Positions 36,030 through 46,325 of a DNA stretch of 64,000 bases are shown piece by piece. Within the stretch, counting starts at the first letter, position 1, and each line of letters opens with the position of its first letter. The DNA comes from Levilactobacillus andaensis. Lineage in GTDB: Bacteria; Bacillota; Bacilli; Lactobacillales; Lactobacillaceae. The notes below the pieces were generated by a model. It saw nothing but the letters and a program-made list of their open reading frames with translations. It did no database searches and was not told the origin of the DNA. Position numbers and translations under genes: made by a program. Where the stretch lies: positions 62,001 through 126,000 of the forward strand of contig NZ_BOLP01000011.1 in the NCBI RefSeq assembly GCF_016861695.1. The letters are read 5' to 3'.

Positions 36030-36572
36030 CTACTTCTGTAATAACCAGTAATAGATGGCCGTAACCGTTTTGGCGTCTTCAATCTCACCATTTTCAATCA
36101 TGGCCTTGGCTTCGTCCTTCGTTACCGTTAAGAGTTCGAGGTTTTCACCCTGGTCTCGCGGTAATTCAGTCGTTACCGGCTTTAAATCAGTCGCTAAAAA
36201 GAGTGTCATGTATTCGTCAGAAAACCCAACACTGGAATAAAAACCAGTGATTCGCTTTAACTGACCCGGTTGATAACGAATCTCTTCGTTCAACTCCCGG
36301 ATAACGGCGTGCTCGGCATTGTCGGCATCCCGACTGTCTAACTTACCAGCTGGAATTTCCAAAGTAGCCGCATGAATTGGTGCGCGCCACTGCCGTTCCA
36401 AAAACATTTTATTATCGCTGGTCAAGGCTAAAATACCAACTGCCCCGGTGTGGCGCACAATTTCTCGTGTCGCCGTATCCCCGTTTGGCAGGCGGACTTG
36501 TTGCCGTTCCAGCTTGACAATGACCCCATCGTACAGCGTTTCGGACGATTCAACGTGTTCTTCTAAGTCCAT
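36030..36572 (-). CDS. nudF: ADP-ribose pyrophosphatase, NUDIX family
   Basis: A 180-residue NudF/YqkG-type enzyme that splits ADP-ribose into AMP and ribose-5-P. The protein has REIVRHTGAVGILAL, the arginine FLERQWRAP loop, EIPAGKLD before the Nudix box and AVIRELNEEIRY. The conserved Gly after EE is replaced by Arg (EEIRY rather than EETGY), a small departure from the box consensus; the metal-binding Glu residues are kept. ATG with GAGGAGG ahead; one base after the csp stop. Confidence 0.88.
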   Translation of the reverse strand: MDLEEHVESSETLYDGVIVKLERQQVRLPNGDTATREIVRHTGAVGILALTSDNKMFLERQWRAPIHAATLEIPAGKLDSRDADNAEHAVIRELNEEIRYQPGQLKRITGFYSSVGFSDEYMTLFLATDLKPVTTELPRDQGENLELLTVTKDEAKAMIENGEIEDAKTVTAIYYWLLQK

Positions 36573-36573
36573 G

Positions 36574-36798
36574 TTAAACCTCCTCAGTCGTCCCCGTGAT
36601 CACGGGCGTCACTTTAGCCGCTTGGAGGCCACGCATCCCTTGAACAACCACGAATTGGACGGTCTGACCGACTTCGAGCTTCTTGAATCCTTCACCAACG
36701 ATGGCCGTGTAGTACACAAAGATATCACCATCAGCGGGCGTGGTAATAAACCCAAAGCCGCGTTGTTCACTATAACTTTTTACTTTTCCGGTTAACAT
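36574..36798 (-). CDS. Cold-shock domain protein
   Basis: A 74-residue single CSD protein binding single-stranded nucleic acid. RNP1 is RGFGFI (about 14-19); RNP2 is DIFVYY instead of the usual DVFVHF, so the conserved His is a Tyr. The C-terminal [19 protein letters not shown] fits the family. ATG at 36798 has GGGAGGG ahead. First gene of the operon ending in DUF1831, where csp genes usually stand alone. Confidence 0.85.
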   Translation of the reverse strand: MLTGKVKSYSEQRGFGFITTPADGDIFVYYTAIVGEGFKKLEVGQTVQFVVVQGMRGLQAAKVTPVITGTTEEV

Positions 36799-36937
36799 GG
36801 TATTCCCTCCCATACATAGCCCAAATTATACTCGCTTGAACGGTCGACCGCAAACAATGGTTCCCTCAACCGCTCAGCTTGGCTAATTCTTAAGCTCTCA
36901 ACTGTCTTAAGGTCAAAAGATTATATTGATTAAAAAT

Positions 36938-37130
36938 GGCCGCACTCCGGCTGCCAGGGATTCCGCCTGCTGTGGGGACGCTTCAGACTGGAAGAACACC
37001 AGTCTTCTCGCTCGATTTGAAGCCACGAAGACCACGCGTCTCCAAAGTCGCCCATATTGTTAGCTAGCCAACGGCCAGCTAACAATATTCTCACGGCTGG
37101 CTACATCCCTGGCCTCCTCCGGCTCTGATT
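36938..37130 (+). repeat. Repeat family A, full copy
   Basis: Terminal arms CCAGGGAT / ATCCCTGG. Hairpins: AGACTGG-AAGAACA-CCAGTCT (perfect 7 bp); TTTGAAG / CTCCAAA with inner CACG / CGCG; ATATTGTTAGCT 37054-37065 / AGCTAACAATAT 37077-37088 (perfect 12 bp, third variant of the stem). Confidence 0.93.
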
Positions 37131-37425
37131 GATTTTCGATGTAATAGTCGTTTAACCCTTGGAGCACTTAAACTTTCTAACCTGATGTTTACCTTTCTAC
37201 TGGCCTAACCTGGTCATCTGCTAATAATTTGCTGCACAACATGCCCATACCTTGCCTAACCAACGAGAAATTTTATCAAGGTTACCGACACTTAATAATC
37301 GCTAAACAAGTCAACCCCATTGAGTTGTCCTTAATTCTACCCAATTTCACTTCAATTACTCGTTAAATGGCTTAGTTAGTTGGGCAACTGTGAAATGTCA
37401 AAAATTGTATCGGAGCACAACCCGA
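37131..37425. other. Gene-free spacer downstream of ileS
   Basis: No reading frame or motif recognised between the family A copy and the solo end. Confidence 0.35.
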
Positions 37426-37457
37426 GCAGGTGGAATCTCTGGCAACCGCAGTGCGAC
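37426..37457 (-). repeat. Solo end of repeat family A, minus orientation
   Basis: CAGGTGGAATCTCTGGCAAC followed by CGCAGTGCG matches only the outer 30 bases of family A. It faces the + copy at 36938. Confidence 0.65.
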
Positions 37458-37484
37458 CAGCTCTCCACCAAGCCAGATCATATT

Positions 37485-37518
37485 AAAAAGCCCGCAACCG
37501 CAATGGCTACGAGCTTTC
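37485..37518 (-). terminator. Terminator of ileS
   Basis: AAAGCTCG-AGCC / GG-CGGGCTTT type stem followed by TTTT on the minus strand, 15 bases after the ileS stop. Confidence 0.75.
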
Positions 37519-37532
37519 ATTTCAATCAAAAA

Positions 37533-40346
37533 TTACTTTTCTTCAAAGCCTTCAGTGGCCGTTTCTGGGTAGTTGGCCCGGACAATGGCGGCACAACGGG
37601 CACAGAAGTGTGGGTAGTCAGCGTCGCTACCAACGTCTTCCTTGGTCAAACGACAACGTTCGCAGACCTCACCGGCAGCTGGCGTGACCTTAACGGCCAT
37701 GTGGTCGAAGGTCAACGCGTCGGCTGGTGCTTGGTCCAACTTAGCAACGTCTAAGCCGGAAACCAACAGGATCTGTTGCACATCAACGTCCAACTTAGCC
37801 AGCATGGCTTCCGTATCGGCATCAACGTACAGGTCGAGGTGGGCTTCAGCGGCCTTCCCAATCAACTTCTCGTCCCGTGCTTCTTCCAACGCCTTCAAGA
37901 CGTGGCTCCGCAAGGTCATGAAGTGATCCCAGGTTGACTTGTGGTCGTCATCTTCGGCTTCCACGGCGTCATCCATGTCCATCACAACTGGCATTTCTGC
38001 TAATTGAACGAAGTCTTCTGGTTCCTTCAAGAAGTCCCAGATTTCTTCGGCGGTGTGTGGCAGGATCGGCGTGATCAACTTCGTCAACGTCACGGCAATC
38101 TGATAGAAGACCGTTTGCATTGACCGGCGAGCCGCACTGTCCTCTGCCTCGATGTAGAGAACATCCTTGGCAAAGTCGAGGTAGAACGCGGACAAGTCAC
38201 TGACAACAAAGTTGATGAGTTCCTTGTAGATGTTCAGGAAGTCAAAGTTTTCGTAATGACTTTCAACACTCTTAGTGAACTCGTTTAATTGATACAGCAT
38301 GTGCCGGTCAACGGCAGTCAACTGGTCAAAGGAAACAGCATCCTTTTCAGGGTCAAAGTCACTCGTGTTGGCCAACAGGTAACGCATCGTGTTCCGCAGC
38401 TTTTTGTAGCTGTCAGAGATCTTCACGAAGGATTCCGTTGAGACCCGCACGTCGGCTGAAGTATCCACGGAGGTTACCCAGAGACGCACGATGTCGGCAC
38501 CCATCTTCTGGATGATTTCATCAGGGGCAATCGTGTTCCCGATGGACTTGGACATCTTGTGCCCATCTTTGTCCAACGTGAACCCTTGTGAAACGACCTG
38601 CTTGTACGGTGCCTTGCCAGTAGCGGCGACACTGGTGATCAAACTAGAGTTGAACCAGCCACGGTATTGGTCGGAACCTTCCAGGTAAAGGTCTGCTGGG
38701 AAGTCCAAGTAGTCGCGTTCAGCCAGCACACCCTGGTGAGACGAACCGGAGTCAAACCAAACATCCATGATGTCGTTTTCCTTCGTAAATTCGCCATTTG
38801 GTGAGTGTTCGCTAGTGAAGCCTTCTGGTAAGAGGTCCTTAGCTTCGCGCTTGAACCAGATGTTGGAGCCGTACTTACCAAAGAGATCAGCCACGTGGTT
38901 GACCGTTTCTGGCGTGATGATGGCTTCTCCGTCTTCACCATAGAAGATTGGCAGTGGCACACCCCAGACCCGTTGACGGGAGATAACCCAGTCGCCACGG
39001 TCCTTGATCATGTTTTCCAAACGACGCTTGCCCCAATCTGGTTGGAACTTAACGTCCTTTAGGCTGTCCAAGATTTCATCACGAATCTTGTCTACGGAAG
39101 CGAACCATTGTGGCGTTGCCCGGAAGATAACGGGCTTCTTGGTCCGCCAGTCAAATGGGTAACTGTGTTCATATGGCATGTAGTCGAGCAAAGCGTTGTT
39201 GGCCTTTAACTTGTCCAGGGCGATCTTGTTGGCATCTTCATAGAACACACCCTCAAAGTCTTCGCCGGCTTCGGCGGTCATGTACCCTTGGTCGTTAACG
39301 GGAACTAAGACGGGCAGGTTGTATAACTTACCCACGTTAAAGTCATCTTCCCCTAAACCAGGTGCCGTGTGGACCAAACCAGTCCCAGTTTCGGTCGTGA
39401 CGAAGTCGCCTAACATCACAACCAGCTTCCGGTCGGCGATGAATGGGTGTTGGGCAATAATGTTGTCCATGTCTTGACCCATCACGGTCTTCAAGACCTT
39501 AACGTCTTTCCAGCCGAAACGTTCGGCGTTTTCTGCAACTAAGTCATTAGCTAAAACGAATTTCCGGTCTTCCCCAGCGGGTTGAACGACGGCGTATTCG
39601 ATACCAGCATCGATGGTAATCCCTTCAGAACCAGGAATGGTCCAAGGCGTCGTGGTCCAGACGACTAAGTAAGTGTCATCGTCCAAGACACCCTTGCCAT
39701 CAACGACTTTTTCGCCGTAGAAAGCAGATGGTGAGGTCACATCGTGATATTCAACTTCGGCTTCCGCCATAGCTGATTCGGATGACCATGACCAGTAAAC
39801 GGGCTTCTTCCCCTTGTAGATCAACCCACGCTTAGCAAATTCACCAAAGACCCGGACTTCAGCAGCCTCAAATTCTGGCTTCAACGTCAGGTAAGGATTG
39901 TCCCAATCGCCAGCGACACCCAGGCGCTTGAACCCATCGCGTTGTAAGTCAACTTGCTTCAACGCGTAGTCGCGACAGAGGTCACGGAATTCAGCGGTCG
40001 ACATCTTCTTCCGGTCGTAACCGGCCTTCGTCAACTGTTGTTCGATTGGGAGACCATGAGTATCCCAGCCGGGAACGTAAGGGGCACGGAACCCACTCAT
40101 CGACTTGTAACGCACAATGATGTCCTTAGAGATTTTGTTCATTGCGTGGCCCATGTGGATAGGACCGTTGGCGTATGGAGGCCCATCATGAAGAATAAAG
40201 CTAGGCTTTCCTTCGTTTAATTTTTGTCGGGCTTCGTAGACTTTGTTTTCAGCCCAGGCCTTTTGCCGGTCAACTTCTTTGACTGGTAAATTCCCGCGCA
40301 TTTTAAACTTGGTCTTACCCAGGTTAAGCGTGTCTTTCACTCGCAT
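37533..40346 (-). CDS. ileS: Isoleucyl-tRNA synthetase
   Basis: A 937-residue class I synthetase charging tRNA-Ile. The HIGH motif is HMGH in [15 protein letters not shown] (about 57-70), KMSKS is in [11 protein letters not shown] (about 597), the editing domain lies between, and the C-terminal zinc ribbon has CERC (about 890) and CARC. ATG at 40346 was chosen because GGAGG lies 9 bases ahead; the frame upstream of it is not conserved-looking. Its T-box leader lies 620 bases upstream, with two repeats between. Confidence 0.97.
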   Translation of the reverse strand: MRVKDTLNLGKTKFKMRGNLPVKEVDRQKAWAENKVYEARQKLNEGKPSFILHDGPPYANGPIHMGHAMNKISKDIIVRYKSMSGFRAPYVPGWDTHGLPIEQQLTKAGYDRKKMSTAEFRDLCRDYALKQVDLQRDGFKRLGVAGDWDNPYLTLKPEFEAAEVRVFGEFAKRGLIYKGKKPVYWSWSSESAMAEAEVEYHDVTSPSAFYGEKVVDGKGVLDDDTYLVVWTTTPWTIPGSEGITIDAGIEYAVVQPAGEDRKFVLANDLVAENAERFGWKDVKVLKTVMGQDMDNIIAQHPFIADRKLVVMLGDFVTTETGTGLVHTAPGLGEDDFNVGKLYNLPVLVPVNDQGYMTAEAGEDFEGVFYEDANKIALDKLKANNALLDYMPYEHSYPFDWRTKKPVIFRATPQWFASVDKIRDEILDSLKDVKFQPDWGKRRLENMIKDRGDWVISRQRVWGVPLPIFYGEDGEAIITPETVNHVADLFGKYGSNIWFKREAKDLLPEGFTSEHSPNGEFTKENDIMDVWFDSGSSHQGVLAERDYLDFPADLYLEGSDQYRGWFNSSLITSVAATGKAPYKQVVSQGFTLDKDGHKMSKSIGNTIAPDEIIQKMGADIVRLWVTSVDTSADVRVSTESFVKISDSYKKLRNTMRYLLANTSDFDPEKDAVSFDQLTAVDRHMLYQLNEFTKSVESHYENFDFLNIYKELINFVVSDLSAFYLDFAKDVLYIEAEDSAARRSMQTVFYQIAVTLTKLITPILPHTAEEIWDFLKEPEDFVQLAEMPVVMDMDDAVEAEDDDHKSTWDHFMTLRSHVLKALEEARDEKLIGKAAEAHLDLYVDADTEAMLAKLDVDVQQILLVSGLDVAKLDQAPADALTFDHMAVKVTPAAGEVCERCRLTKEDVGSDADYPHFCARCAAIVRANYPETATEGFEEK

Positions 40347-40479
40347 ACCGTGTTTCCTCCTTAAATTGTTGTAACTCGGTTGGTGAACCGGTGAGCTCAA
40401 ACCATCACTGGTCTCAGCTCACCGGTCAACCGCAACCGTTGTGAGACGTATATTAAACTGAAAGGTAGAGCATTGCATT

Positions 40480-40641
40480 CGCCTTACCGGCCGGCAGATA
40501 TGAGCTGGAACGGTGCGGACACAACTTGAAGCCTCGAAAATGCCGAGTCTTCAAGGTTGGTCTTCTGCTAAGTCGGCCAAGAACGCCGATTAAGCAGAAC
40601 GACGCGCCTGAGCCCATATCTGACGACCTCTCGGCTTACAT
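40480..40641 (+). repeat. Repeat family B, copy inside the ileS leader
   Basis: Same layout as other B copies: GGCAGATATGAGCT / AGCCCATATCTGAC terminal arms (two mismatches, the most decayed B copy), CTTGAAG-CTCG / CGAG-CTTCAAG and TTCTGCT / AGCAGAA hairpins. Lies between T-box and ileS, opposite in orientation to the gene. Confidence 0.9.
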
Positions 40642-40751
40642 AGTAGCTGAACATATAACAGCCCTCTTGATTCACAGTTGAACTGCTATCAATCCAGTCG
40701 GACAGCCATTTTTTCTCCGCGTTTAATGCTTGTTTTGGAAATGATCCATCT

Positions 40752-40939
40752 GAGCCGGAGGCGGCCAGGGATGTAGCCAGCCGTGTCGACGATGTTAGTC
40801 GAGGTTCTTTCTCGGCTTACATCGTGGGACGACTTTGGAGACACGTGATCTTCGTGGCTTCAAAGCGAGCCGGAAGCCCGCTTTGAAGGCTGGAGGCGTT
40901 CCCCATGGCAGGCGGAATCCCTGGCCGCCGCAGTGCGGC
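40752..40939 (-). repeat. Repeat family A, minus orientation, inside the ileS leader
   Basis: Ends GCCAGGGATG and ATCCCTGGCCGCCGCAGTGCG; hairpin CGATGTTAGTCGAG / CTCGGCTTACATCG, in which GAG/CTC replaces the GGG/CCC of the copy at 50149. Co-oriented with ileS. Confidence 0.9.
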
Positions 40940-40965
40940 AAATAATACACCATTTTTAAAAACAT

Positions 40966-41000
40966 ATAAAAAACGACCCGTCGCAAGGGACGAAGTCGTT
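40966..41000 (-). terminator. Regulated terminator of the ileS T-box leader
   Basis: AACGAC-(T)T-CGTC / GACG-G-GTCGTT with T6 on the minus strand, directly after the T-box sequence; it competes with the antiterminator. Confidence 0.85.
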
Positions 41001-41200
41001 CGTGGTACCACCCAATTTTAGTAAGCACTGGTTACCCAGCTCTTACCCTCAAGCACCGTATCGGGGTGCACCGCCACCGCTTACTCGCTTCAGCCGTGGG
41101 GCTCGGGAGAATGATACCGCCTAAAAAGAGTGGGTGTTAGCCTTCCACCATCGCTAACTCGCTAGTTCCTTCTTTTTAATTGGCTAGTTTCTCTGTGCCA
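40966..41200 (-). promoter_or_regulatory. T-box riboswitch, isoleucine-specific
   Basis: On the minus strand the T-box sequence GGGTGGTACCACG (41001-41013) is unmistakable. Stem I lies upstream, with GGCGGTATCATTC around 41108-41120; its ATC at 41113-41115 is an Ile codon followed by a purine-like A, as required for the specifier. A stem-loop terminator follows. Uncharged tRNA-Ile would stabilise the antiterminator and allow ileS transcription. It is between divIVA and ileS. Confidence 0.92.
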
Positions 41201-41210
41201 CTGTTATTTA

Positions 41211-41909
41211 TTAGTTTTGGTCAAAATGGGGATCATCATTGTCTGGGAAGATAACGACCGTTTCGCCATCGTCTGGCGCCGAATCAGTCACAGGAGCTTC
41301 CGTGACCTGGTCATCTTCCTCAGATGATGTTTCCGAGTTTACGCCTTGTGCAGCGTCGTTGTCAAGCCGGTCACCGACGACCTTCTTGATTTCTTCGTAG
41401 CTCGACATGGACCCTTCCTTCAACAGGCTATCCCAGTCGTTGGATTTGACCACTTCAAGCTGACTCTCAAGCATAACCTGTAGTCGTTGCCGGAAGACCC
41501 GGGTACTCTTCTTCAAATCATCGGTTTCCACTGCCAGCTTCTTAGCTCGCTTGGAAGCTTCATCCATGATTTGATTCCCTTTGTTCGTTGCTTCAGAAAC
41601 GATATCAGAGCTTTGCTTTTGGGCTTCGCGAATAATAATTTCCGATTCCTTTTGCGAATTGGCCTTAACCTTATCGGCAGCCTCTTGCGCAACTAAAATG
41701 GATTGGTTCAAGGAATCCTTCAAGTCGTTAAAGTACTTCAACTTTTCGTTGGCTGCATCTAACTGTTCTTCTAATTCCTTGTTGTGGTTCAACGTAATCT
41801 GGTAATCCTTGATGACTTGGTCTAAAAAGTCATTGACCTCATCAACGTTGTAACCACGCATTTTCGTGCCAAACTCTTTATTATGAATATCTAATGGACT
41901 TAATACCAT
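41211..41909 (-). CDS. divIVA: Cell-division protein DivIVA
   Basis: A 232-residue coiled-coil protein that binds curved membrane at poles and septum. The N-terminal membrane-binding domain LSPLDIHNKEFGTKMRGYNVDEVNDFLDQVIKDY is diagnostic; coiled coils run from about 40-75 and 85-165; the acidic C-terminal tail (about 175-232) is low complexity and ends in FPDNDDPHFDQN. ATG with GGAGGGAACAGT ahead. Last gene of the division cluster before the T-box. Confidence 0.95.
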   Translation of the reverse strand: MVLSPLDIHNKEFGTKMRGYNVDEVNDFLDQVIKDYQITLNHNKELEEQLDAANEKLKYFNDLKDSLNQSILVAQEAADKVKANSQKESEIIIREAQKQSSDIVSEATNKGNQIMDEASKRAKKLAVETDDLKKSTRVFRQRLQVMLESQLEVVKSNDWDSLLKEGSMSSYEEIKKVVGDRLDNDAAQGVNSETSSEEDDQVTEAPVTDSAPDDGETVVIFPDNDDPHFDQN

Positions 41910-41928
41910 TACACTGTTCCCTCCGCAT

Positions 41929-42708
41929 CTATTTCTTCAACACCGCTAGGGTGACCCGAATCTTTTCCTTCTTCGTTCGACCAGCAACTTCGTCCAATCG
42001 AATTCGGCCAAAGCCCCGAACGGACACAATATCCGCCACATCCAGCTCATAGTCTGGCTTGAGGGTATCTGCCCAGTTCAACCGCACATGACCGCCTTCG
42101 ATCAACTCTTTTGCCCGGTGGCGGGATAAATGAAACCCGGTCCCCACAATGTTATCCAACCGTAGTGACGACAGGGTCGCACTCTCGCTCTCCCACTCGT
42201 TCAACGGCCGGACCAACTGCGTCCAGTCGTCCAATTTCAAACGGGCCTTAACTCGGCCGATGCGGTCAACTTGGCTGGTCAAATAATCGACCATCGACGT
42301 TTCCGTCACCACCTGCCAAACCTCACCATCGGTCAAAATATCGCCTAAAATTTCCCGTTCGATGCCAGCGCCTAATAGGGTTCCCAGAATTTGACTGTGA
42401 TGAAGCGTCGCAAACTTCACCGGATAATCGACCCGCATTAGGGTTAGTTCAAAATCCTTGGCTTCCGGCGTATAGTACTCCGGATAGAATAACGCCCGCT
42501 GCATTTCCGCATGCTCATGCCCGCCGCTAAAGCGGACGGGAATATCTGCATGCCGCGCTAAGGTTGTTGCGATGTATACCTGACGAGGATTCAAGAAGTG
42601 AGTGAGAACTGGCCGGTACTCATCTTGAACCTGTTGGAGCCAGCCAGTAATGGCATCAATAAACGGCGCCTCATCCGGGCGAAAATGCTGGGTAATGTTC
42701 TCATCCAC
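41929..42708 (-). CDS. ylmH: S4-domain RNA-binding protein YlmH
   Basis: A 259-residue protein with an N-terminal ferredoxin-like part and a C-terminal S4 RNA-binding domain (about 182-245: LRLDNIVGTGFHLSRHRAKELIEGGHVRLNW). It stands in the conserved place between ylmG and divIVA; YlmH binds ribosomes and takes part in ribosome rescue and division. 19 bases ahead of divIVA. Confidence 0.92.
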   Translation of the reverse strand: MDENITQHFRPDEAPFIDAITGWLQQVQDEYRPVLTHFLNPRQVYIATTLARHADIPVRFSGGHEHAEMQRALFYPEYYTPEAKDFELTLMRVDYPVKFATLHHSQILGTLLGAGIEREILGDILTDGEVWQVVTETSMVDYLTSQVDRIGRVKARLKLDDWTQLVRPLNEWESESATLSSLRLDNIVGTGFHLSRHRAKELIEGGHVRLNWADTLKPDYELDVADIVSVRGFGRIRLDEVAGRTKKEKIRVTLAVLKK

Positions 42709-42780
42709 GAGTCTTTCCTCCCCTCAAGTTGCTGATGGTTCCCCATCTATTTTTAAATCGACATGAATCGGCGATCATCG

Positions 42781-43062
42781 TCATATCATAAGCTGCAGAA
42801 TTAGCATTCCCAGATACTGAATCCCATACTGCACCAATGACAAGACCACGATGGCAACGACCGGCCCAAAACCGATCGGTCCTAATGAAATAAAATTGAA
42901 GTAGCCTAGAAACGGCTCCACCAAGCGGCCAACGATGCGACCGAACTTAGATTCATAGCCGCCCGGCAACCAACTCAGTAAGGCGTACACCACAATTAAC
43001 AGGATGTAAGCACTTACCAGCCAGTTTAAGGCTCTAAAAATCAAACTAACAAAATATATCAC
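42781..43062 (-). CDS. ylmG: YggT/YlmG family membrane protein
   Basis: A 93-residue protein with two membrane helices (about 8-27 and 62-88), a YGGT-family motif LLSWLPGGYESKFGRIVGRLVEPFLGYF between them. Role in division or membrane organisation. GTG start; AAAGGAG lies 7 bases ahead. Twelve bases after sepF. Confidence 0.9.
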   Translation of the reverse strand: MIYFVSLIFRALNWLVSAYILLIVVYALLSWLPGGYESKFGRIVGRLVEPFLGYFNFISLGPIGFGPVVAIVVLSLVQYGIQYLGMLILQLMI

Positions 43063-43074
43063 GGCGTCGCTCCT

Positions 43075-43506
43075 TTATTGCGTGAATTGCGTTCCTAAGT
43101 TGACCGCGACGTCACCACTAACTTCGAAATTATGTGGCGTGCACAGAAAAATCTGTTCACCGATCCGCTTAATTTCACCACCCACAGCAAAGGCGGTTCC
43201 GTTTAGGAAATCCACGATGCGTTGGGCTTGTGCTTCATCGACCCGGGCAAAGTTTACAATGACGGCATCCCCGCCCGTAATTTGTTTTGCGATTGATTTC
43301 GCATCCGAGTAGATTCGTGGCTCACAAATCGCAATGTGACTTGAATTGGCTTTCGCAGACCGCATGGCAACCACCTTCCGCCTATCAACCGGTTGACTGG
43401 AAGTAGCGGGCTTGGGCGTCGCTACCGGAGTTGAATCCTCTTGATAGTCTTCGTCATAATCATCGTTCGTTCCGAAAAATTTGCTAAGACTAAACTTCTC
43501 CGCCAT
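43075..43506 (-). CDS. sepF: Cell-division protein SepF
   Basis: A 143-residue FtsZ-binding protein. N-terminal amphipathic membrane helix [12 protein letters not shown], acidic linker, and a SepF domain (about 55-143) with [19 protein letters not shown] and [26 protein letters not shown]. It polymerises into rings that bundle FtsZ filaments and tether them to the membrane. GGAG ahead of the ATG; 44 bases after ftsZ. Confidence 0.95.
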   Translation of the reverse strand: MAEKFSLSKFFGTNDDYDEDYQEDSTPVATPKPATSSQPVDRRKVVAMRSAKANSSHIAICEPRIYSDAKSIAKQITGGDAVIVNFARVDEAQAQRIVDFLNGTAFAVGGEIKRIGEQIFLCTPHNFEVSGDVAVNLGTQFTQ

Positions 43507-43550
43507 GGTTGGCCACTCCTCTCATAACGAATTCTACAGTTCGCGGGTGC

Positions 43551-44831
43551 TTACTTCCGCCGCCGCTTAAAGAATGGTGGCGTGTCTTCACCCTTGTTAC
43601 TATTGTCATCAGCCGCTGAGCTATCGTTTGAGCTCGGGTTGAAAATGTTAAAGTCTGGCTTATCAACGCCTGCAAACTCGTCATGTGAGTTGTTCGCACG
43701 CGCTTGCGGTTCTGGACGGTGCGCTGGTTCGCGGATGTCCCAGTTACCAAATGGATCTTGGTCCGTTTCCTTAGGGGCATTCTCTTGGGCAGCAGCATCG
43801 TTGGTTGAAGTCGTCCGTTGTTGGTTTTCAGCACGACGGGCAACACGGCTGTGAGCAGCTTCGCGTTCTTCCTTCTTCTTGTCGATCCCGGTCGCAATCA
43901 CCGTGACCCGAACTTCATCGCCAAGGTCTTCGTCGATCGACGTCCCGAAGATGATGTTCACGTCACTCGTGGCAGCATCAGAAACGATTTGTGAAGCAGC
44001 TTGGGCTTCAAACAAGGACAGGTCTGGGCCACCGGTAATGTTCAACAGCACTTGTTCGGCACCATCGATAGACACTTCCAGCAATGGTGACGAGATGGCC
44101 TTCTTGGTGGCATCTTCCGTCCGGTTTTCACCGTTAGCGGAACCGATACCCATCAGGGCTGCCCCTTGGTCCTTCATAACCGTCTTCACATCGGCAAAGT
44201 CCAAGTTGACGTAGCCAGGACTCGTGATCAAGTCAGAGATTCCTTGAACCCCTTGACGTAAGACGTTGTCGGCTTCTTGGAAGGCTTCCATCATTGGTGT
44301 CTTCTTGTCAACGATTTCTAACAAACGGTTGTTGGCAATGACGATCAACGTGTCCACGTTTTCCTTCATTGCGGCAACCCCTTCAGCGGCAAACCGTGCG
44401 CGCCGGGGGCCTTCAAAGCTAAATGGCCGGGTAACGACCCCAACAGTCAGTGCACCGCCCTCTTTGGCGATTTTAGCCACGATAGGTGCAGCACCGTTAC
44501 CGGTCCCACCGCCCATACCGGCAGTGACAAAGACCATGTCGGCGCCTTCAAGGGCTTCTGTGATCTGTTCTTCGCTTTCTTCAGCGGCCTTGGCACCGAC
44601 CTCTGGGTTGGCACCAGCGCCTAATCCCTTGGTCAATTTCGGCCCGAGTTGAATCTTAGTTTCAGCCTTTGAGGCTTCCAAGGCTTGAACATCCGTGTTG
44701 GCCACGATGAATTCAACGCCCTTGACGTCTTCCGTGATCATCCGGTTAACAGCGTTGTTCCCACCGCCACCAACGCCGATCACCTTAATGATTGCGCCGT
44801 TATTTTGCGCAGAATCTAGTGAGTATTCCAT
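43551..44831 (-). CDS. ftsZ: Cell-division GTPase FtsZ
   Basis: A 426-residue tubulin homologue forming the Z-ring. [17 protein letters not shown], the GTP loop [19 protein letters not shown] (about 103-121), the T7 loop [11 protein letters not shown] and a Gln/Asp-rich linker (about 320-410) precede the C-terminal binding peptide [13 protein letters not shown] at 44831 chosen because GGAGG lies 8 bases upstream. It follows ftsA by 21 bases. Confidence 0.97.
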   Translation of the reverse strand: MEYSLDSAQNNGAIIKVIGVGGGGNNAVNRMITEDVKGVEFIVANTDVQALEASKAETKIQLGPKLTKGLGAGANPEVGAKAAEESEEQITEALEGADMVFVTAGMGGGTGNGAAPIVAKIAKEGGALTVGVVTRPFSFEGPRRARFAAEGVAAMKENVDTLIVIANNRLLEIVDKKTPMMEAFQEADNVLRQGVQGISDLITSPGYVNLDFADVKTVMKDQGAALMGIGSANGENRTEDATKKAISSPLLEVSIDGAEQVLLNITGGPDLSLFEAQAASQIVSDAATSDVNIIFGTSIDEDLGDEVRVTVIATGIDKKKEEREAAHSRVARRAENQQRTTSTNDAAAQENAPKETDQDPFGNWDIREPAHRPEPQARANNSHDEFAGVDKPDFNIFNPSSNDSSAADDNSNKGEDTPPFFKRRRK

Positions 44832-44852
44832 TCTATATTCCTCCATCTCGCG

Positions 44853-46184
44853 TTAATCAAAGAAATCACTGAAGAACTTCTTGATTCCTTCGGTTCGCTT
44901 CTTCTTCGGTTTTGGTGTCGCCTTACTCTTCTGGTGAGATTGTACGGGAGCATCCACTGCACCATTGTCGGCCGGTTGCTCACGTTGACGAATCTCGTCG
45001 GTTTCATCGGCTAATTGGGTCGAACCCGTTAACGCACTCTTGATGAGTAAGTCAATTTCGCTCAGTCCCCCAAAGTAGTTTACCAAAGCTAAAGCCAGGG
45101 TAAACGATGGGTGCCGTAACCCCATTTGATCTGGAACGTAGACCCGAACATTCGTGCCAAACTCAGCGGTTGCTAAGTCGGTAATGCCTGGCAATGCCGC
45201 AACACCACCAGTCAACACGATTCCTCCCGGCAACTCTAGGGCCTGGACCTTATTCAGGTTTGCCTGCAAGCGCTGGAAGATTTGATCGAGCCGCGCTTCA
45301 ATAATTTCTGCTAAGTATTTCTCTGAAATTGGCGTGGGCTGGCTTTGACCAACCACGTCAACTGGGAATTCATCTTCATCGCTGGCCTGGGCGGAATCGG
45401 CATAGCCATAATCCCGCTTCAGCTTCTCTGCGCTGTCCAGAGACGTGTTCAGCACCACCGAGATATCCTTGGTGATAAACTGACCACCCTCCTGGTCAAC
45501 ATCAATGTACTTCAGCTGGTGATCATGGATAACGGCTGCCGTGGCTTGGCCCCCACCCAAATCGATCAGGATGGTCCCAAAGTCTTGTTCACCGTCATTC
45601 ATCACCATCATGCCTTGGGCCATTGGATTAATGACCGTGCCCCGCAGATGCAAGCCAGCTTGTTCAACGGCTTTACGGGTATTGTGCATGATGGTCTTGG
45701 GTCCCGTAAACAAGGTCCCGTGCAATTCGAGCCGCACGCCGACCATCCCCCGGGGATCCTTGATGCCATCAAACCCATCCACCACGAACTCATCGGCCAA
45801 AATGTCGACGACTTCCCGTTCTGGTGGCAAGCTTTGAATCAAAGCCGCCGCCGAAACGCTCCGCACGTCGCGACCGGTGATCTCGCGGGACTGATCGTCA
45901 ATGGCAATCATCCCACTACAAGGTTCAATCTTTAACATATTTGCGGGAATCCCCACAATCACATCGTGAATTTCGATGCTGGCCTTCTCTTCGGCTTGTC
46001 GAACGGCGCGCTGAATCGCTTCCGCTGCTTTGTCAATGTCCACGATTACGCCGCGGCTGACACCATTCGAACGTTCATTTCCCACACCAATAACGTTCAT
46101 TTGCCCTTTAACATTCTCAGCAACAATGACTTTTATTGAGGTGGTTCCTATATCGAGACCAACGTACATCCCTGAATTATCCAT
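44853..46184 (-). CDS. ftsA: Cell-division protein FtsA
   Basis: A 443-residue actin-like protein that ties FtsZ to the membrane. YVGLDIGTTSIKVIVAE (phosphate 1 loop), ILIDLGGGQATAAVI (phosphate 2), VLTGGVAALPGI (adenosine loop), and the C-terminal amphipathic helix IKKFFSDFFD that inserts in the membrane. Between are 1A/1C domains in the usual order. GGAGG ahead of the ATG. Confidence 0.96.
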   Translation of the reverse strand: MDNSGMYVGLDIGTTSIKVIVAENVKGQMNVIGVGNERSNGVSRGVIVDIDKAAEAIQRAVRQAEEKASIEIHDVIVGIPANMLKIEPCSGMIAIDDQSREITGRDVRSVSAAALIQSLPPEREVVDILADEFVVDGFDGIKDPRGMVGVRLELHGTLFTGPKTIMHNTRKAVEQAGLHLRGTVINPMAQGMMVMNDGEQDFGTILIDLGGGQATAAVIHDHQLKYIDVDQEGGQFITKDISVVLNTSLDSAEKLKRDYGYADSAQASDEDEFPVDVVGQSQPTPISEKYLAEIIEARLDQIFQRLQANLNKVQALELPGGIVLTGGVAALPGITDLATAEFGTNVRVYVPDQMGLRHPSFTLALALVNYFGGLSEIDLLIKSALTGSTQLADETDEIRQREQPADNGAVDAPVQSHQKSKATPKPKKKRTEGIKKFFSDFFD

Positions 46185-46325
46185 AGAAAAAGGAACCTCC
46201 TAAGTTAATCTAATATCAACACTGCATGAATTCGCTTTTTCTCCTAATTATTTTTCAGTTTACCACACTTACTAGGGGTTGAAAAAGCCTTATTGACGCT
46301 TTTTAACGCTGAAATCAAAATGAAA

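Noticed and set aside
40795-41028. 77-codon minus-strand frame upstream of ileS
   Set aside because: It runs through the A repeat and the T-box terminator; composition reflects the repeat.
45345-45935. 196-codon frame antisense to ftsA
   Set aside because: Shadow of ftsA; no start signals.
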